Source: Jatrophihabitans sp964252635
GTDB lineage: Bacteria > Actinomycetota > Actinomycetes > Mycobacteriales > Jatrophihabitantaceae
Reading direction: 5' to 3'
DNA length: 64,000 bases
Assembly (NCBI RefSeq): GCF_964252635.1
Contig: NZ_CAXUNP010000019.1
Coordinates: forward strand, 1-64,000
The notes under the pieces are model-generated. The model was not told the DNA's origin, made no database searches, and saw only the letters and a program-made list of their open reading frames with translations. Made by a program: the position numbers and the translations under genes. How positions within the stretch are numbered: position 1 is the stretch's first letter; the number at the start of each line of letters is the position of its first letter. Positions 1-8,283 of this stretch are shown here, piece after piece.

Positions 1-262
1 ACGGGCAGGCGTTGGAGCCGTAGGCCAGGACCGGGTGCCGGCCCACCGTCGGCAGCGCACCACGGGCGACCAGCCAGTCGTCGAGCGGCACCCGCCCGAC
101 CCGCCACCCGTCCGCGTCCGACGTCAGCACCCGCCCGATGCCGTCGTCGTGGACGAACGAGCAGTCCGGCCGGGCACCCGGGTAGGGGTGCGCGGGGAAC
201 TGCCGGTCCGGGAACGTCGCCCCGGTAAACGGAGCACCCGACGACACGGCGTCGTCGGACAC
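1..262 (-). CDS. Partial protein with an AYGSNA motif, function unknown
   Basis: The minus strand reads open from about position 262 to the window edge. The visible N-terminal 87 residues include FPDRQFPAHPYPGARPDC and LAYGSNACP. The YGSN string recalls the substrate loop of gamma-glutamylcyclotransferase-like folds, but this one motif is not enough for a function. A GTG at 262 is the start I prefer; the ribosome site is weak and an upstream start is possible. The gene follows two WXG100 genes on the same strand, so it may be co-transcribed with them. Its C-terminus lies outside the window. Confidence 0.5.
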   Translation of the reverse strand, partial: MSDDAVSSGAPFTGATFPDRQFPAHPYPGARPDCSFVHDDGIGRVLTSDADGWRVGRVPLDDWLVARGALPTVGRHPVLAYGSNACP

Positions 263-303
263 GGCGGCCGGCGTCCGCCCACCGGCCGCCGGCCACGCCG
301 GGG

Positions 304-606
304 TCAGTGCGCCCACAGCGCCCCGTTGACGCGGATCGCCGACGCGTAGTTCGCGTGCGCCGTGGCCGCGATCGAGCGCATGGTCCGCAGCGCCTCGTGC
401 GCGTCGGTGCTGCCCGCCCGCCACCGGTCGTGGGCGGCGGCGTGTTCCTCGGCCGCCACGCCGCGCCACACCGCGTGCACCCGGTTCATGCGCGACTGCA
501 CATCCGTCTGCACCGACTCCAGCGCGTCACCGAAGCGGGCGAGCGCGGCCACCAGTTCCTCGAGCTGCTCGAGGTCGACGCTGAAAGCGCCGGACCCGTC
601 GCTCAT
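304..606 (-). CDS. WXG100 (ESAT-6-like) family protein, second of a pair
   Basis: The 100-residue protein has the WXG100 layout: two helical halves around a central WRG turn (HAVWRGVAAEEH) and the family's usual length. WXG100 proteins normally act as paired helical-hairpin substrates of type VII secretion. No EccC/EccB-type gene is in the window, so export is inferred from the family only. The ATG at 606 has no Shine-Dalgarno in front. It follows a 17-bp tandem repeat that carries earlier copies of the same ATGAGC start, so initiation probably depends on coupling to the upstream WXG100 gene. Partner choice with the 654-956 protein is inferred from adjacency. Confidence 0.8.
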   Translation of the reverse strand: MSDGSGAFSVDLEQLEELVAALARFGDALESVQTDVQSRMNRVHAVWRGVAAEEHAAAHDRWRAGSTDAHEALRTMRSIAATAHANYASAIRVNGALWAH

Positions 607-657
607 GACGGCCGGCTGCTCATGACGGCCGGCTGCTCATGACGGCCGGCTGCTCAT
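601..657 (-). repeat. 17-bp tandem repeat of a stop/start junction (3 full copies plus a partial)
   Basis: The unit GCTCATGACGGCCGGCT is repeated from 601, 618 and 635, with a partial copy at 652. On the minus strand each unit carries ATGAGC. The ATGs lie at 657, 640, 623 and 606. The first overlaps the TGA of the upstream WXG100 gene as ATGA. Each of the first three opens a six-codon reading frame (MSSRPS) whose TGA overlaps the next ATG. The chain ends on the true start of the downstream WXG100 gene. Confidence 0.95.
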
Positions 658-956
658 GACGCCATCCGGTTCAGGTCGGTGGCGTTGGCGGTCTCGGCGC
701 GCTCGTAGTCGACCCCCGCGTCACCCAGTGCGCCGGCGAGGGTGTCGAGCGCGGCCAGCATGCTGACGGCCCCGGCGTGCCACTCGGCGTAACCGGCGTG
801 GAACGCGCTCGCCGCCCCACCGCGCCAGCCGGCGGCGAACAGGTCGTTCGCCAACGTCTCGAGCCGGGCCAGCTCGTCCCGCCCCTCGCCGGCGGCCTGG
901 TGCACCTGACCCTCGGCGGCAAACAGCTCGCTGGGATCGACGTCGTACCCGGGCAC
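654..956 (-). CDS. WXG100 (ESAT-6-like) family protein, first of a pair
   Basis: This protein of about 100 residues has the WXG motif (AAGWRGGAAS) between two helical stretches, as in secreted type VII hairpin proteins. I place the start at the GTG at 956 because GGAGG lies 8 nt upstream; in-frame GTGs at 962 and 965 overlap that site and are less likely. It reads leftward, divergent from serS, and its TGA overlaps the first ATG of the 17-bp repeat that leads to a second WXG100 gene. A dimer of the two products is plausible from family precedent but not shown. Confidence 0.78.
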   Translation of the reverse strand: MPGYDVDPSELFAAEGQVHQAAGEGRDELARLETLANDLFAAGWRGGAASAFHAGYAEWHAGAVSMLAALDTLAGALGDAGVDYERAETANATDLNRMAS

Positions 957-1018
957 CGCCACCACCTCCGTCTGCTCCCGACCGACCCTAGATCGATCCG
1001 GCCCGTCCCGGAGCGGCC

Positions 1019-1027
1019 TGTGGACAA
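1019..1027 (-). promoter_or_regulatory. Perfect DnaA-box 9-mer upstream of serS
   Basis: The complement reads TTGTCCACA, the high-GC DnaA box. It lies about 30 bp upstream of serS, between the WXG100 and serS genes and about 35 kb from oriC. A single 9-mer can occur by chance, so function is uncertain. Confidence 0.4.
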
Positions 1028-1058
1028 CCGACGAGCAGCGCGTCAGTAGCCTGAGTGG

Positions 1059-2321
1059 GTGATCGACCTGAAGACCGTGCGCGAGGACCCCGAGCGGGTC
1101 CGGGCCTCGCAGCGCCTGCGCGGCGACGACGAGGGCGTCGTCGACACCCTGCTGGCCGCCGACGAGGCGCGACGCGCGGCCGTCACGCGGGCCGACACCC
1201 TGCGCGGCGAGCAGAAGACCATCAGCAAGCAGGTGGGACGGGCGACCCCCGAGGAGCGTCCGGCGATCCAGGCGCAGGCCAAGGAGCTGTCGGCCCGCGT
1301 CGCGTCGGCGGCCGCCGAGGCGACGGCCGCCGAGCAGGAACTGCGGGCCGCCCAGCTGTCGGTCGCCAACCTCGTCGAGGACGGCGTCCCGCCCGGGGGA
1401 GAGGACGACTTCGTCACCCTCGAGACCGTGGGCACGCCCCCGCACGTGGACGAGCCGCGCGACCACCTCGAGATCGGTACGGCACTCGGGGCCATCGACA
1501 CCGAGCGGGGCGCGAAGGTCAGCGGAGCGCGGTTCTACTTCCTCACCGGGGTCGGCGCCCAGCTCGAGTTCGCGCTCGTCAATCTCGCCATGCAGCAGGC
1601 CACCGCGGCCGGGTTCACCCCCGTCATCGCACCGTCGCTCGTCAAGCCCGAGATCATGGAGGGCACCGGCTTCCTCGGTGCGCACGCCGACGAGGTCTAC
1701 CACCTCGACAAGGGCGACGACCTGTACCTCGTCGGCACCTCCGAGGTCGCGCTCGCCGGTTACCACCAGGGCGAGATCCTCTACCCCACGCAGCTGCCCC
1801 TGCGCTACGCCGGCTTCAGCTCCTGCTTCCGCCGGGAGGCCGGGTCGTACGGCAAGGACACCAAGGGCATCATCCGCGTGCACTGGTTCGACAAGGTGGA
1901 GATGTTCTCCTATGTGACGCCCGACGACGCGCAGGACGAGCACCAGCGCCTGCTGGCCTGGGAACGCGAGTTCATGGACTCCCTCGAACTGGCGTACCGG
2001 GTCATCGACGTCGCCGCGGGCGATCTCGGGTCCAGCGCTGCCCGCAAGTTCGACATCGAGGCCTGGTTCCCGTCGCAGCAGGCCTACCGCGAGCTGACGT
2101 CGACGTCCAACTGCACGACCTTCCAGTCCCGCCGGCTCAACATCCGCACCCGCGGGCAGGCCGGAACGGCGCCGGTCGCGACGCTCAACGGCACGCTGTG
2201 CGCGGCGGCGCGCACCATCGCCTGCCTGCTCGACCACCACCAGCAACCCGACGGTTCGGTGTACGTGCCGGCCGCGCTGCGTCCCTGGCTCGGCGGGCGC
2301 GAACTGTTGACCCCCCGATGA
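1059..2321 (+). CDS. serS: Serine--tRNA ligase (SerRS)
   Basis: This cytoplasmic class II aminoacyl-tRNA synthetase activates serine with ATP and charges tRNA-Ser (and tRNA-Sec where present). The 420-residue length is normal. Residues 1-110 form the expected N-terminal coiled-coil arm. The catalytic core shows motif 2 (SCFRREAGSYGKDTKGIIRV) and a motif 3 region, LNGTLCAAARTIACLLDHHQ, with the conserved arginine. The start is GTG (MIDLKTVREDPERVRASQ is the standard N-terminus). Its stop overlaps the next gene as ATGA, so serS and the HAD gene are translationally coupled. Confidence 0.97.
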   Translation: MIDLKTVREDPERVRASQRLRGDDEGVVDTLLAADEARRAAVTRADTLRGEQKTISKQVGRATPEERPAIQAQAKELSARVASAAAEATAAEQELRAAQLSVANLVEDGVPPGGEDDFVTLETVGTPPHVDEPRDHLEIGTALGAIDTERGAKVSGARFYFLTGVGAQLEFALVNLAMQQATAAGFTPVIAPSLVKPEIMEGTGFLGAHADEVYHLDKGDDLYLVGTSEVALAGYHQGEILYPTQLPLRYAGFSSCFRREAGSYGKDTKGIIRVHWFDKVEMFSYVTPDDAQDEHQRLLAWEREFMDSLELAYRVIDVAAGDLGSSAARKFDIEAWFPSQQAYRELTSTSNCTTFQSRRLNIRTRGQAGTAPVATLNGTLCAAARTIACLLDHHQQPDGSVYVPAALRPWLGGRELLTPR

Positions 2322-3169
2322 CCGCGGCAGAGACGGCGGAGCTGTCCGGCGCAGGCATCCGACTCGTCGCCACCGACCTCGACGGCACCCTGCTGCGCAG
2401 CGACGACACCGTCTCCGACCGCACCCGGGCGGCCCTGCGCGCCGCGGCCGAGGCGGGCCTGGTCGTCGCGTTCGTCACCGGTCGCCCGCCGCGCTGGCTG
2501 GACGACGTCATCGACGAGACCGGGCACGTCGGCGTCGCCGTCGGCGCGAACGGCGCGGTGCTCTACGACATGGCCGACCAGACGCTGCTGTCGGTACACG
2601 CCTTGCCACCGGAACTGATGCGCGAGATCGGCGACGAGCTGCGGGCCGAGTTCCCGGACGTCACCTTCGCCGTCGAGTACGCGAACGGGTTCGCCGCCGA
2701 GCCGGGCTACGTCCACGACTGGCGGGTCAACCCCCGCCTGGACCGGCAGGGCCGACCCATCCCCGCGCCGCGTACCGGCGCGCTGGCCGACATCACGGGC
2801 GAGCCCGGCATCAAGCTGCTGGCCAAGGAGCGCGCGGAGAAGCCCGACCGTTTCCTGGCTGCCGCCACCGAGCTGCTGGGCACGCGCGCGAGCATCACCC
2901 ACTCCTCGTCGTTCGGGCTGCTCGAGATCGCGTCAGCCGGTGTCACCAAGGCCACCGGTCTCGCCGAGCTGGCGACGCGGCACGGCGTGCGCCGCGAGGA
3001 CATCCTGGCCGTCGGCGACATGCCCAACGACATCCCGATGCTCGAGTGGGCCGGTCACTCCTTCGCCGTGGCCAACGGACACGCCTCGGCGCGGGCCGCC
3101 GCCCGGACCACCGTGGGGCGCAACGACGACGACGCCGTCGCCGACCTCATCGAACGCATCCTGGGCTGA
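2318..3169 (+). CDS. HAD-superfamily Cof-type phosphatase
   Basis: The 283-residue cytoplasmic hydrolase has HAD motif I DLDGTLL (nucleophilic Asp near residue 19), motif II threonine in FVTGRPP, a motif III lysine region (GIKLLAKE) and motif IV GDMPNDIPML. A cap domain of the IIB type lies between motifs II and III, as in Cof/YbjI sugar-phosphate or nucleotide phosphatases. The substrate cannot be told from sequence. The ATG overlaps the serS stop (ATGA), and its TGA overlaps the next ATG by one base, giving a tight three-gene operon. Confidence 0.9.
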   Translation: MTAAETAELSGAGIRLVATDLDGTLLRSDDTVSDRTRAALRAAAEAGLVVAFVTGRPPRWLDDVIDETGHVGVAVGANGAVLYDMADQTLLSVHALPPELMREIGDELRAEFPDVTFAVEYANGFAAEPGYVHDWRVNPRLDRQGRPIPAPRTGALADITGEPGIKLLAKERAEKPDRFLAAATELLGTRASITHSSSFGLLEIASAGVTKATGLAELATRHGVRREDILAVGDMPNDIPMLEWAGHSFAVANGHASARAAARTTVGRNDDDAVADLIERILG

Positions 3170-3738
3170 TGCGCAGGGCAGCGCTCGTCACGGCGCTGCT
3201 GCCGGGTGCGCTGCTGGTCCTGCCGGCCTGCTCGTCGTCGAACGACACCCGGCCGGCCTACCGGGTGCCGGCGTTGATCAAGCTGCTCGTCACTGCGCGC
3301 GACGTCGACCTGCAGGGCTACACCACGACGCGACCCGACGGCGAGGAGCAACCGGGTGCGGCGACGGCCACCGCGTACTTCAACCGCGCCGGTTTCACCG
3401 ACTCCGGGCTGCACAGCTCGGACGTCGCGAGCCAGGTGACGGTCACCCTGGTCGCGACGAGCAGTCCGGTGGCCGCCCGCGCGCGGGTGGACGACGCGGT
3501 GGCGTCCGCAACGGCCGGCCTGCGCGACGCACCGACGTCGACGCCCGTCGGGCTGGGCACCCACGGCCGCGAGGTCGCCGGGCGCGCCAAGGGTGACGGC
3601 GCGGCCCAGCGGGGTGTCTACTTCGCCGACGGCGAGGTTGCGGTCAGCGTCATCGTGAGCTCGGTCGTCGCCCAGCCGGCCACGATCGCCCGCGACGTGG
3701 CCCGCGCCCAGGACGCGAAGCTGCGCCGCTCGTCCTGA
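3169..3738 (+). CDS. Secreted lipoprotein of unknown function
   Basis: The 189-residue protein begins with a basic n-region and hydrophobic stretch (MRRAALVTALLPGALLVLPAC) ending in a lipobox, with Cys21 as the lipidated residue. The rest is a soluble domain without a motif I recognise. Context is the serS-HAD operon: the ATG shares a base with the HAD stop (TGATG). A role in substrate binding or envelope maintenance would be a guess. Confidence 0.8.
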   Translation: MRRAALVTALLPGALLVLPACSSSNDTRPAYRVPALIKLLVTARDVDLQGYTTTRPDGEEQPGAATATAYFNRAGFTDSGLHSSDVASQVTVTLVATSSPVAARARVDDAVASATAGLRDAPTSTPVGLGTHGREVAGRAKGDGAAQRGVYFADGEVAVSVIVSSVVAQPATIARDVARAQDAKLRRSS

Positions 3739-3739
3739 C

Positions 3740-3795
3740 GTGGGCGGTGTTTCACCCACCTCGCGCGGCGCTTGAGGTCTGCAAGCACCCTTGCA
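3740..3795 (+). terminator. Two small hairpins after the lipoprotein gene
   Basis: A hairpin at 3740-3759 (GGTG-TTT-CACC extended by GTG/CAC) begins just after the stop, and TGCAAG-CACC-CTTGCA follows at 3780-3795. They sit between convergent genes and probably end transcription. The remaining bases up to 3946 show no gene. Confidence 0.45.
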
Positions 3796-3946
3796 ACCCC
3801 CGCCGCGGGGCCGTTGTCAGCCGTGCCCGAGGGCCGTTGCGAACATGCGTGCAAGGCACAAGCGCCGCCGACAGCCAGTGGTGACGTCAGCTACGACCCG
3901 TCCTATCAGACGCCAGACACCGCCGGCCGCGGTAAGAGGGCGCGCA

Positions 3947-5395
3947 TCAGGTTGGTGGCGGCGGACGGAGTGCCGCCCGGTGGATCTTGCCGCTGGTGGT
4001 CTTGGGCAGCTCGTCGACGAACCACACCCGACGGGGGTACTTGTACGGCGCGGTCTCGGCCCGGACGTGTGCCTGCAGCTCGGCCACCAGCGCGTCGTCG
4101 GCCTCGACGTCGTCCTTCACCACCACCGCCGCACCCACCACGGACCCGCGGGCGGCGTCGGGCACACCGAGCACAGCGCACTCGCGCACCGCCGGGTGCG
4201 ACTGCAGCGCCGACTCGACCTCGGTGGGCCCGATCCGGTAACCGGCGCTGATGATCACGTCGTCGGCGCGCGACTCGAAGAACAGCCAGCCGTCGGCGTC
4301 CTGCCGGACCTGGTCTCCCGTGTGCCAGCGGCCGGCCGGCACGGGGGCGCCGTCGTAGCCCAGGAAGAAGGTCGGGACCGTGGCCGGGTCGAGGGTCAGC
4401 TCACCGTCGACGATCTCGACGTCGATGCCGGGCAGGGCGCGGCCCATCGAGCCGGGCGGCGCGGTCTCGCCCGGGCGTACGCCGGTGATCTGCCCGGTCT
4501 CGGTCTGCCCGTAGCCGTCGGAGATCTCGAGCCCGGTCTGCGTACGCCAGGCCTCGAAGGCGGGGACGCCGAGCGGCTCGCCCGCGGTGACCGCGCGACG
4601 CAGCGTCGGCAGCGGATCGATCGGGCCGGCCGCCGCGATCAGGCGGTACTCGGTGGGCGCCATGCACAACACGTCGACGCCCTCGGCCCGGATGGTGGCC
4701 AGGCGCTGCGCGGCGTCGAAACGGGTGTCCTGCAACAGGGCGGCGGCAGCGCCGAACCACGGCGCCAGGAAGCTGTTGCGGGCCGCCTTCGACCAGCCGG
4801 GCGCGGCGGTCGACCACACCAGCTCGCCGGGCCGGGCCGCCATCCACTGCGTCGCCTGCAGCTGCTGTCCGGTGACGTACCGCTGCCCGTGGGTGACCAG
4901 CTTCGGCTCTCCGCTGGTGCCCGAGGTGAACAGCACGAACGCCGGATCCAGGTCGCCGAGCTCGGCGAACGGCGGTGCGGCGTCGCCGGCCCACTGCGCC
5001 GGGTCGGGAGCCAGCACCGGGCACGAGGGACCGGCGGCGTCCAGGACCGCTCGATTTCGTGGGTCGCAGACGATCGCGCCGGGCCGCGCCCGTTCGAGCC
5101 GCAACGCGATGTCCTTCGGGCGCAGCTGCTCGCTGCAGGGCAGGACGGGCGCGCCCAGCCACAGCCCGGCCAGGATGGTCAGGACGTACTCGATGCGGCT
5201 GCCGACGAGCGTGAGCACGACGGTGCCACGGTCGACGCCGTGGTCGGCCAGGGTGGCGGCGAAGGCGCCGGCCGCGCGGCCGAGCCGGTCGAACGTCCAT
5301 TCCTCGCGGGTGCCGTCGGCGTCGAGCGTGACGACGGCCCGCTCGTCCGGCCCGCGGACCAGCACGAGATCGCGTACGGCGTTGCCCACCGTCAC
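3947..5395 (-). CDS. AMP-dependent acyl-CoA synthetase/ligase
   Basis: The 482-residue enzyme is of the ANL superfamily and should form an acyl-AMP and then an acyl-CoA thioester. It shows the phosphate loop FTSGTSGEPK, the adenine motif DGYGQTETG, the hinge aspartate region WHTGDQVRQD, SAGYRIGPTEVE and the C-terminal catalytic lysine in KTTSGKIHR. It resembles acetyl/medium-chain and benzoate-CoA ligases; the true acid is unknown. I start at GTG 5395, with an AGGG upstream, because the longer reading frame would overlap the bpa end. It is the second gene of a leftward pair behind bpa. Confidence 0.9.
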   Translation of the reverse strand: MTVGNAVRDLVLVRGPDERAVVTLDADGTREEWTFDRLGRAAGAFAATLADHGVDRGTVVLTLVGSRIEYVLTILAGLWLGAPVLPCSEQLRPKDIALRLERARPGAIVCDPRNRAVLDAAGPSCPVLAPDPAQWAGDAAPPFAELGDLDPAFVLFTSGTSGEPKLVTHGQRYVTGQQLQATQWMAARPGELVWSTAAPGWSKAARNSFLAPWFGAAAALLQDTRFDAAQRLATIRAEGVDVLCMAPTEYRLIAAAGPIDPLPTLRRAVTAGEPLGVPAFEAWRTQTGLEISDGYGQTETGQITGVRPGETAPPGSMGRALPGIDVEIVDGELTLDPATVPTFFLGYDGAPVPAGRWHTGDQVRQDADGWLFFESRADDVIISAGYRIGPTEVESALQSHPAVRECAVLGVPDAARGSVVGAAVVVKDDVEADDALVAELQAHVRAETAPYKYPRRVWFVDELPKTTSGKIHRAALRPPPPT

Positions 5396-5414
5396 CGAGC
5401 CCTGCCGTGCCCGG

Positions 5415-5963
5415 TCAGAGGTACTGGCCGGTGCCCCGGCCGTCACCCGGCTCGCGTTCCTCGCCCGGGCCACCGAGCCCCGCACCCGGCGGCATGATCA
5501 TCTGCCCGCCGGGGCCGACGATGACCTGCCCGCTGCCCGGACCCCCGGGCAGGGCACGGCGGCGCATCTCCTCGAGCTGCGCGCGTGCCGCGGCCTGTTG
5601 GGCGTACAGCGCAGTCTGGATGCCGTGGAACAACCCCTCGAGCCAGCCGACCAGTTGGGCCTGGGCGATGCGCAGCTCGGCCTCGGAGGGAACGTCCCCG
5701 CCGAACGGCAGGCTCAGGCGCCGCAGCTCCTCGCGCAGCTCCGGCGCCAGCCCGTCCTCGAGCTCGTGGATGGACGTCTCGTGGATCTCGCGCAGCCGAC
5801 GGCGGCCCGCCTCGTCGAGCGGTGCGGCCCGGACTTCCTCGAGCAGCTGCTTGATCATCGTGCCGATTCGCATCACCTTGGCCGGTTGCTCGACCTGGGC
5901 CGTAATCTCGTCGATGTCATGTTCGTCGGTTTGGGCGGCGTTGTCGTCGGGGGATTCACTCAC
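5415..5963 (-). CDS. bpa: Bacterial proteasome activator Bpa (PafE)
   Basis: The 182-residue protein matches the Bpa/PafE family: an acidic disordered N-terminus, a four-helix segment (about residues 25-145), a Gly/Pro-rich linker and the C-terminal GQYL. In the family that C-terminus docks in the 20S proteasome alpha-ring and opens the gate without ATP, and the protein forms dodecameric rings that feed unfolded substrates such as HspR. GQYL is intact here, so the activator is predicted to work if the genome has prcBA, which is outside the window. The neighbours (class V aminotransferase relative and quinone oxidoreductase) are also its neighbours in M. tuberculosis (Rv3777-Rv3780). Confidence 0.93.
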   Translation of the reverse strand: MSESPDDNAAQTDEHDIDEITAQVEQPAKVMRIGTMIKQLLEEVRAAPLDEAGRRRLREIHETSIHELEDGLAPELREELRRLSLPFGGDVPSEAELRIAQAQLVGWLEGLFHGIQTALYAQQAAARAQLEEMRRRALPGGPGSGQVIVGPGGQMIMPPGAGLGGPGEEREPGDGRGTGQYL

Positions 5964-6025
5964 CGATCCAGTCTGCCCGGGCCACTGCGGGCAGCAACAT
6001 CGAGGACGGATCCCGGGGGGCGGAC

Positions 6026-7231
6026 GTGCAGGTGATCGGCGTGGACGTGGCGCGAGTCCGCGGGCTGTATCCGACCCTGGCCACCCGCACCGCCCACCTC
6101 GACGGTTCGTTCGCGGCGCTGCAGCCCGAGTCCGTCATCCGGGCCGTCATTGCCACCCTCCGCTCGGCACCCAGCCAACCCGGGTCCCGCTCGATCCGCT
6201 CGCAGCAGGCCGCCGAGCGCGTGGCGCGGGCCCGTCACGCGGCCGCGGACCTCGTCGGTGCCCGGTCCGGGGACGTGGTGCTGGGGTCGGACCTGCTCTC
6301 GCTGCTTACCCGGTTCGCGGCGCTGGCGGGCGGTGACTGGCAGCTCGGCGACGAGGTCGTGCTCAGCCGTCTCGACTCCGACGCCGCAGCCGACCCCTGG
6401 CTGGGCCAGGCGCGGGCGCGCGGCGCGATCGTGCGGTGGGCCGAGGTCGATCTGGAGACCGGCGAGGTGCCGGCCTGGCAGTACGAGACGCTGCTCGGTC
6501 GTCGCACCCGGGTCGTCACGGTCGCGCTCGGCAATCCCGCCACCGGCACCGTCCCCGACGTCCGGGCCATCGCCGACCTCGCCCACGGCCACGGTGCGCT
6601 CGTCGTCGTCGACGCCGGTGCGGCGCCGCCCTACCTGCCCATCGACCTCGGCGAGCTCGGTGCCGACGCGGTGGCCGTGGCTGCACCGGCCTTCGGCGGC
6701 CCGACCGTCGCGGCGCTCGTCACCCGTCCCGGTCTGCTGGCCGAGCTGGCGGCGAGCCCGGGCCACCGCGACGACCCGCCGCTCGTCGAGACCGCACCCC
6801 TGCCGACCGAACTGCTCGACGGGTTCACCGCCGCGGTCGAGCACCTGGCCGACCTCGCAGAGAGCACCCAGGGCACCCGACGCGAGCGGTTGGCGCGCTC
6901 GCTGATCGTGGCCGGCGAGTACACGCGCGGGCTGCACCGCGAGCTCGACGCGGGACTGCGCGCGCTGCCCGGCGTCACCGTGCTCGGCGCCGCCGAACGC
7001 GCGCTCCCGGTGGCCGCGTTCACCATCGCCGACCGCACCCCGTCGCAGGTCGGGGCGTTCCTGCAACGACACGAGGTGTCGGTGTGGACGGGGCCGGCCG
7101 GGATGCGCGAGCTGCTGCGGGCCGTGGGCGCCGACGAGCTGGGTGGGGCGTCGTTCGTCGGGCTGATGGCTCACACGTCGAGCGCCGAGGTACGCCAGCT
7201 GGTCGAGGCCGTTTGCCGCCTGACGCAGTAG
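6026..7231 (+). CDS. Class V aminotransferase / cysteine desulfurase-like protein, lysine-free
   Basis: The 401-residue protein has the fold-type I layout of SufS-like enzymes: LGNPATG near residue 170, the cofactor-ring aspartate in VVVDAGA (Asp196) and the loop AAPAFGGP at 219-226. That loop corresponds to the S-x-H-K-F-x-GP motif that holds the PLP Schiff-base lysine. Here the lysine position is Ala222, and the whole protein contains no lysine. A normal PLP aldimine is therefore impossible. It may be a non-catalytic homologue or bind PLP non-covalently. The start is a GTG after a G-rich ribosome site. It is divergent from bpa, as in mycobacteria. Confidence 0.82.
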   Translation: MQVIGVDVARVRGLYPTLATRTAHLDGSFAALQPESVIRAVIATLRSAPSQPGSRSIRSQQAAERVARARHAAADLVGARSGDVVLGSDLLSLLTRFAALAGGDWQLGDEVVLSRLDSDAAADPWLGQARARGAIVRWAEVDLETGEVPAWQYETLLGRRTRVVTVALGNPATGTVPDVRAIADLAHGHGALVVVDAGAAPPYLPIDLGELGADAVAVAAPAFGGPTVAALVTRPGLLAELAASPGHRDDPPLVETAPLPTELLDGFTAAVEHLADLAESTQGTRRERLARSLIVAGEYTRGLHRELDAGLRALPGVTVLGAAERALPVAAFTIADRTPSQVGAFLQRHEVSVWTGPAGMRELLRAVGADELGGASFVGLMAHTSSAEVRQLVEAVCRLTQ

Positions 7232-7247
7232 CGGGTCCGACGACCCG
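7232..7247 (+). terminator. Hairpin between convergent genes
   Basis: CGGGTC-CGAC-GACCCG directly follows the TAG at 7231. It is a short perfect stem before the convergent qor gene, with no U-tract. Confidence 0.5.
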
Positions 7248-7277
7248 GGCGCGGCACGTCCGGCCGGCCCGCGGTGC

Positions 7278-8261
7278 TCAGAGCTGCAGCAGGATCTTGC
7301 CGATGTGGCCACTGTCGTCCATGAGCTGGTGCGCCCGTCCGGCGTCCTCGAGCGGCAGCACCGAGTCGACGACGGGACGCACCGTGCCGGCCTCGATCAT
7401 CGGCCAGATCGCGTTCTGCGCCTCGGCCACGATGGCCGCCTTCTGCTGGGCGGGGCGGGCGCGCAGGCCGGCGGCGTGCACCGTCGCCCGCTTGGTCAGC
7501 AGGGCACCCAGGTTCAGCTCGCCCTTCGCGCCGCCCTGCATGCCCAGCACGACGAGCCGCCCGTCGGTGGCCAACGCCTCGATGTTGCGGGCGAGGTAGG
7601 ACGCACCCATGTTGTCCAGGATGACGTCGACGCCGGCGCCGTCCGTCTCGGCTTTGACGCGCTCGACGAAGTCCTCGTTGCGGTAGTTGATCCCCACGTC
7701 GGCGCCCAGGTCCCGGCAGACGTCGAGCTTGGCCTGCGAGCCGGCGGTGACGAACACGCGGGAGCCACGACCGGTAGCGAGCTGGACGGCCATCGTCCCG
7801 ATGCCGCTGGAACCGCCGTGGACGAGCAACGACTCGCCGGGCTGCAGCCGGCCGGCGGCGGCGCCGAAGACCATCGACCACACCGTGCAGGTGACCTCGG
7901 GCAGCGCAGCCGCGGCGACCAGGTCGACGCCGCTGGGCACGGCCATCAGCTGCCCGACCGGCACCGCGACGCGCTCGGCGTAGCCACCACCGGCGAGCAG
8001 CGCGCAGACGCGGTCGCCGACGTTCCAGCCGGCCACCTCGTCGCCGACCTCGGCAACGGTTCCGGAGACCTCCATGCCCAGGTACTCCGACGCACCGGGC
8101 GGCGGCGGGTAGAAGCCCTGGCGCTGCAGCAGGTCGGCCCGGTTCAGCCCGGCGGCCGCCACCTGCACGATCACCTCGTCCGGCTTCGGGGTCGGGTCGG
8201 GGACGTCCTGCACCTGGAGGACCTCGGGTCCGCCGGGCTCGGTGATCACGACTGCACGCAT
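7278..8261 (-). CDS. NAD(P)H:quinone oxidoreductase, zeta-crystallin/PIG3 type
   Basis: The 327-residue MDR-superfamily enzyme probably reduces quinones or enals with NADPH. It has a GroES-like N-terminal half (MRAVVITEPGGPEVLQ) and a Rossmann half with HGGSSGIGTMAVQLA around residue 145. It lacks the zinc ligands of alcohol dehydrogenases, as expected for this branch. I use the ATG at 8261 because MRAVVITEPGG is the family N-terminus; a longer frame to 8282 adds residues with no ribosome site. It is convergent with the class V protein and divergent from hutH across a striking palindrome. Confidence 0.9.
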   Translation of the reverse strand: MRAVVITEPGGPEVLQVQDVPDPTPKPDEVIVQVAAAGLNRADLLQRQGFYPPPPGASEYLGMEVSGTVAEVGDEVAGWNVGDRVCALLAGGGYAERVAVPVGQLMAVPSGVDLVAAAALPEVTCTVWSMVFGAAAGRLQPGESLLVHGGSSGIGTMAVQLATGRGSRVFVTAGSQAKLDVCRDLGADVGINYRNEDFVERVKAETDGAGVDVILDNMGASYLARNIEALATDGRLVVLGMQGGAKGELNLGALLTKRATVHAAGLRARPAQQKAAIVAEAQNAIWPMIEAGTVRPVVDSVLPLEDAGRAHQLMDDSGHIGKILLQL

Positions 8262-8283
8262 CCTGCGAACGTACCCAGGCACC

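Noticed and set aside
654..657. The six-codon frames of the 17-bp repeat as functional peptide genes
   Set aside because: MSSRPS is too short to support a function; I report them only as translation-coupling elements.
654..2246. 530-codon open frame on the minus strand across serS and the WXG100 gene
   Set aside because: Most of it lies antisense to serS and has the repetitive composition of a high-GC shadow. Only its last 100 codons match a WXG100 protein, reported at 654-956.
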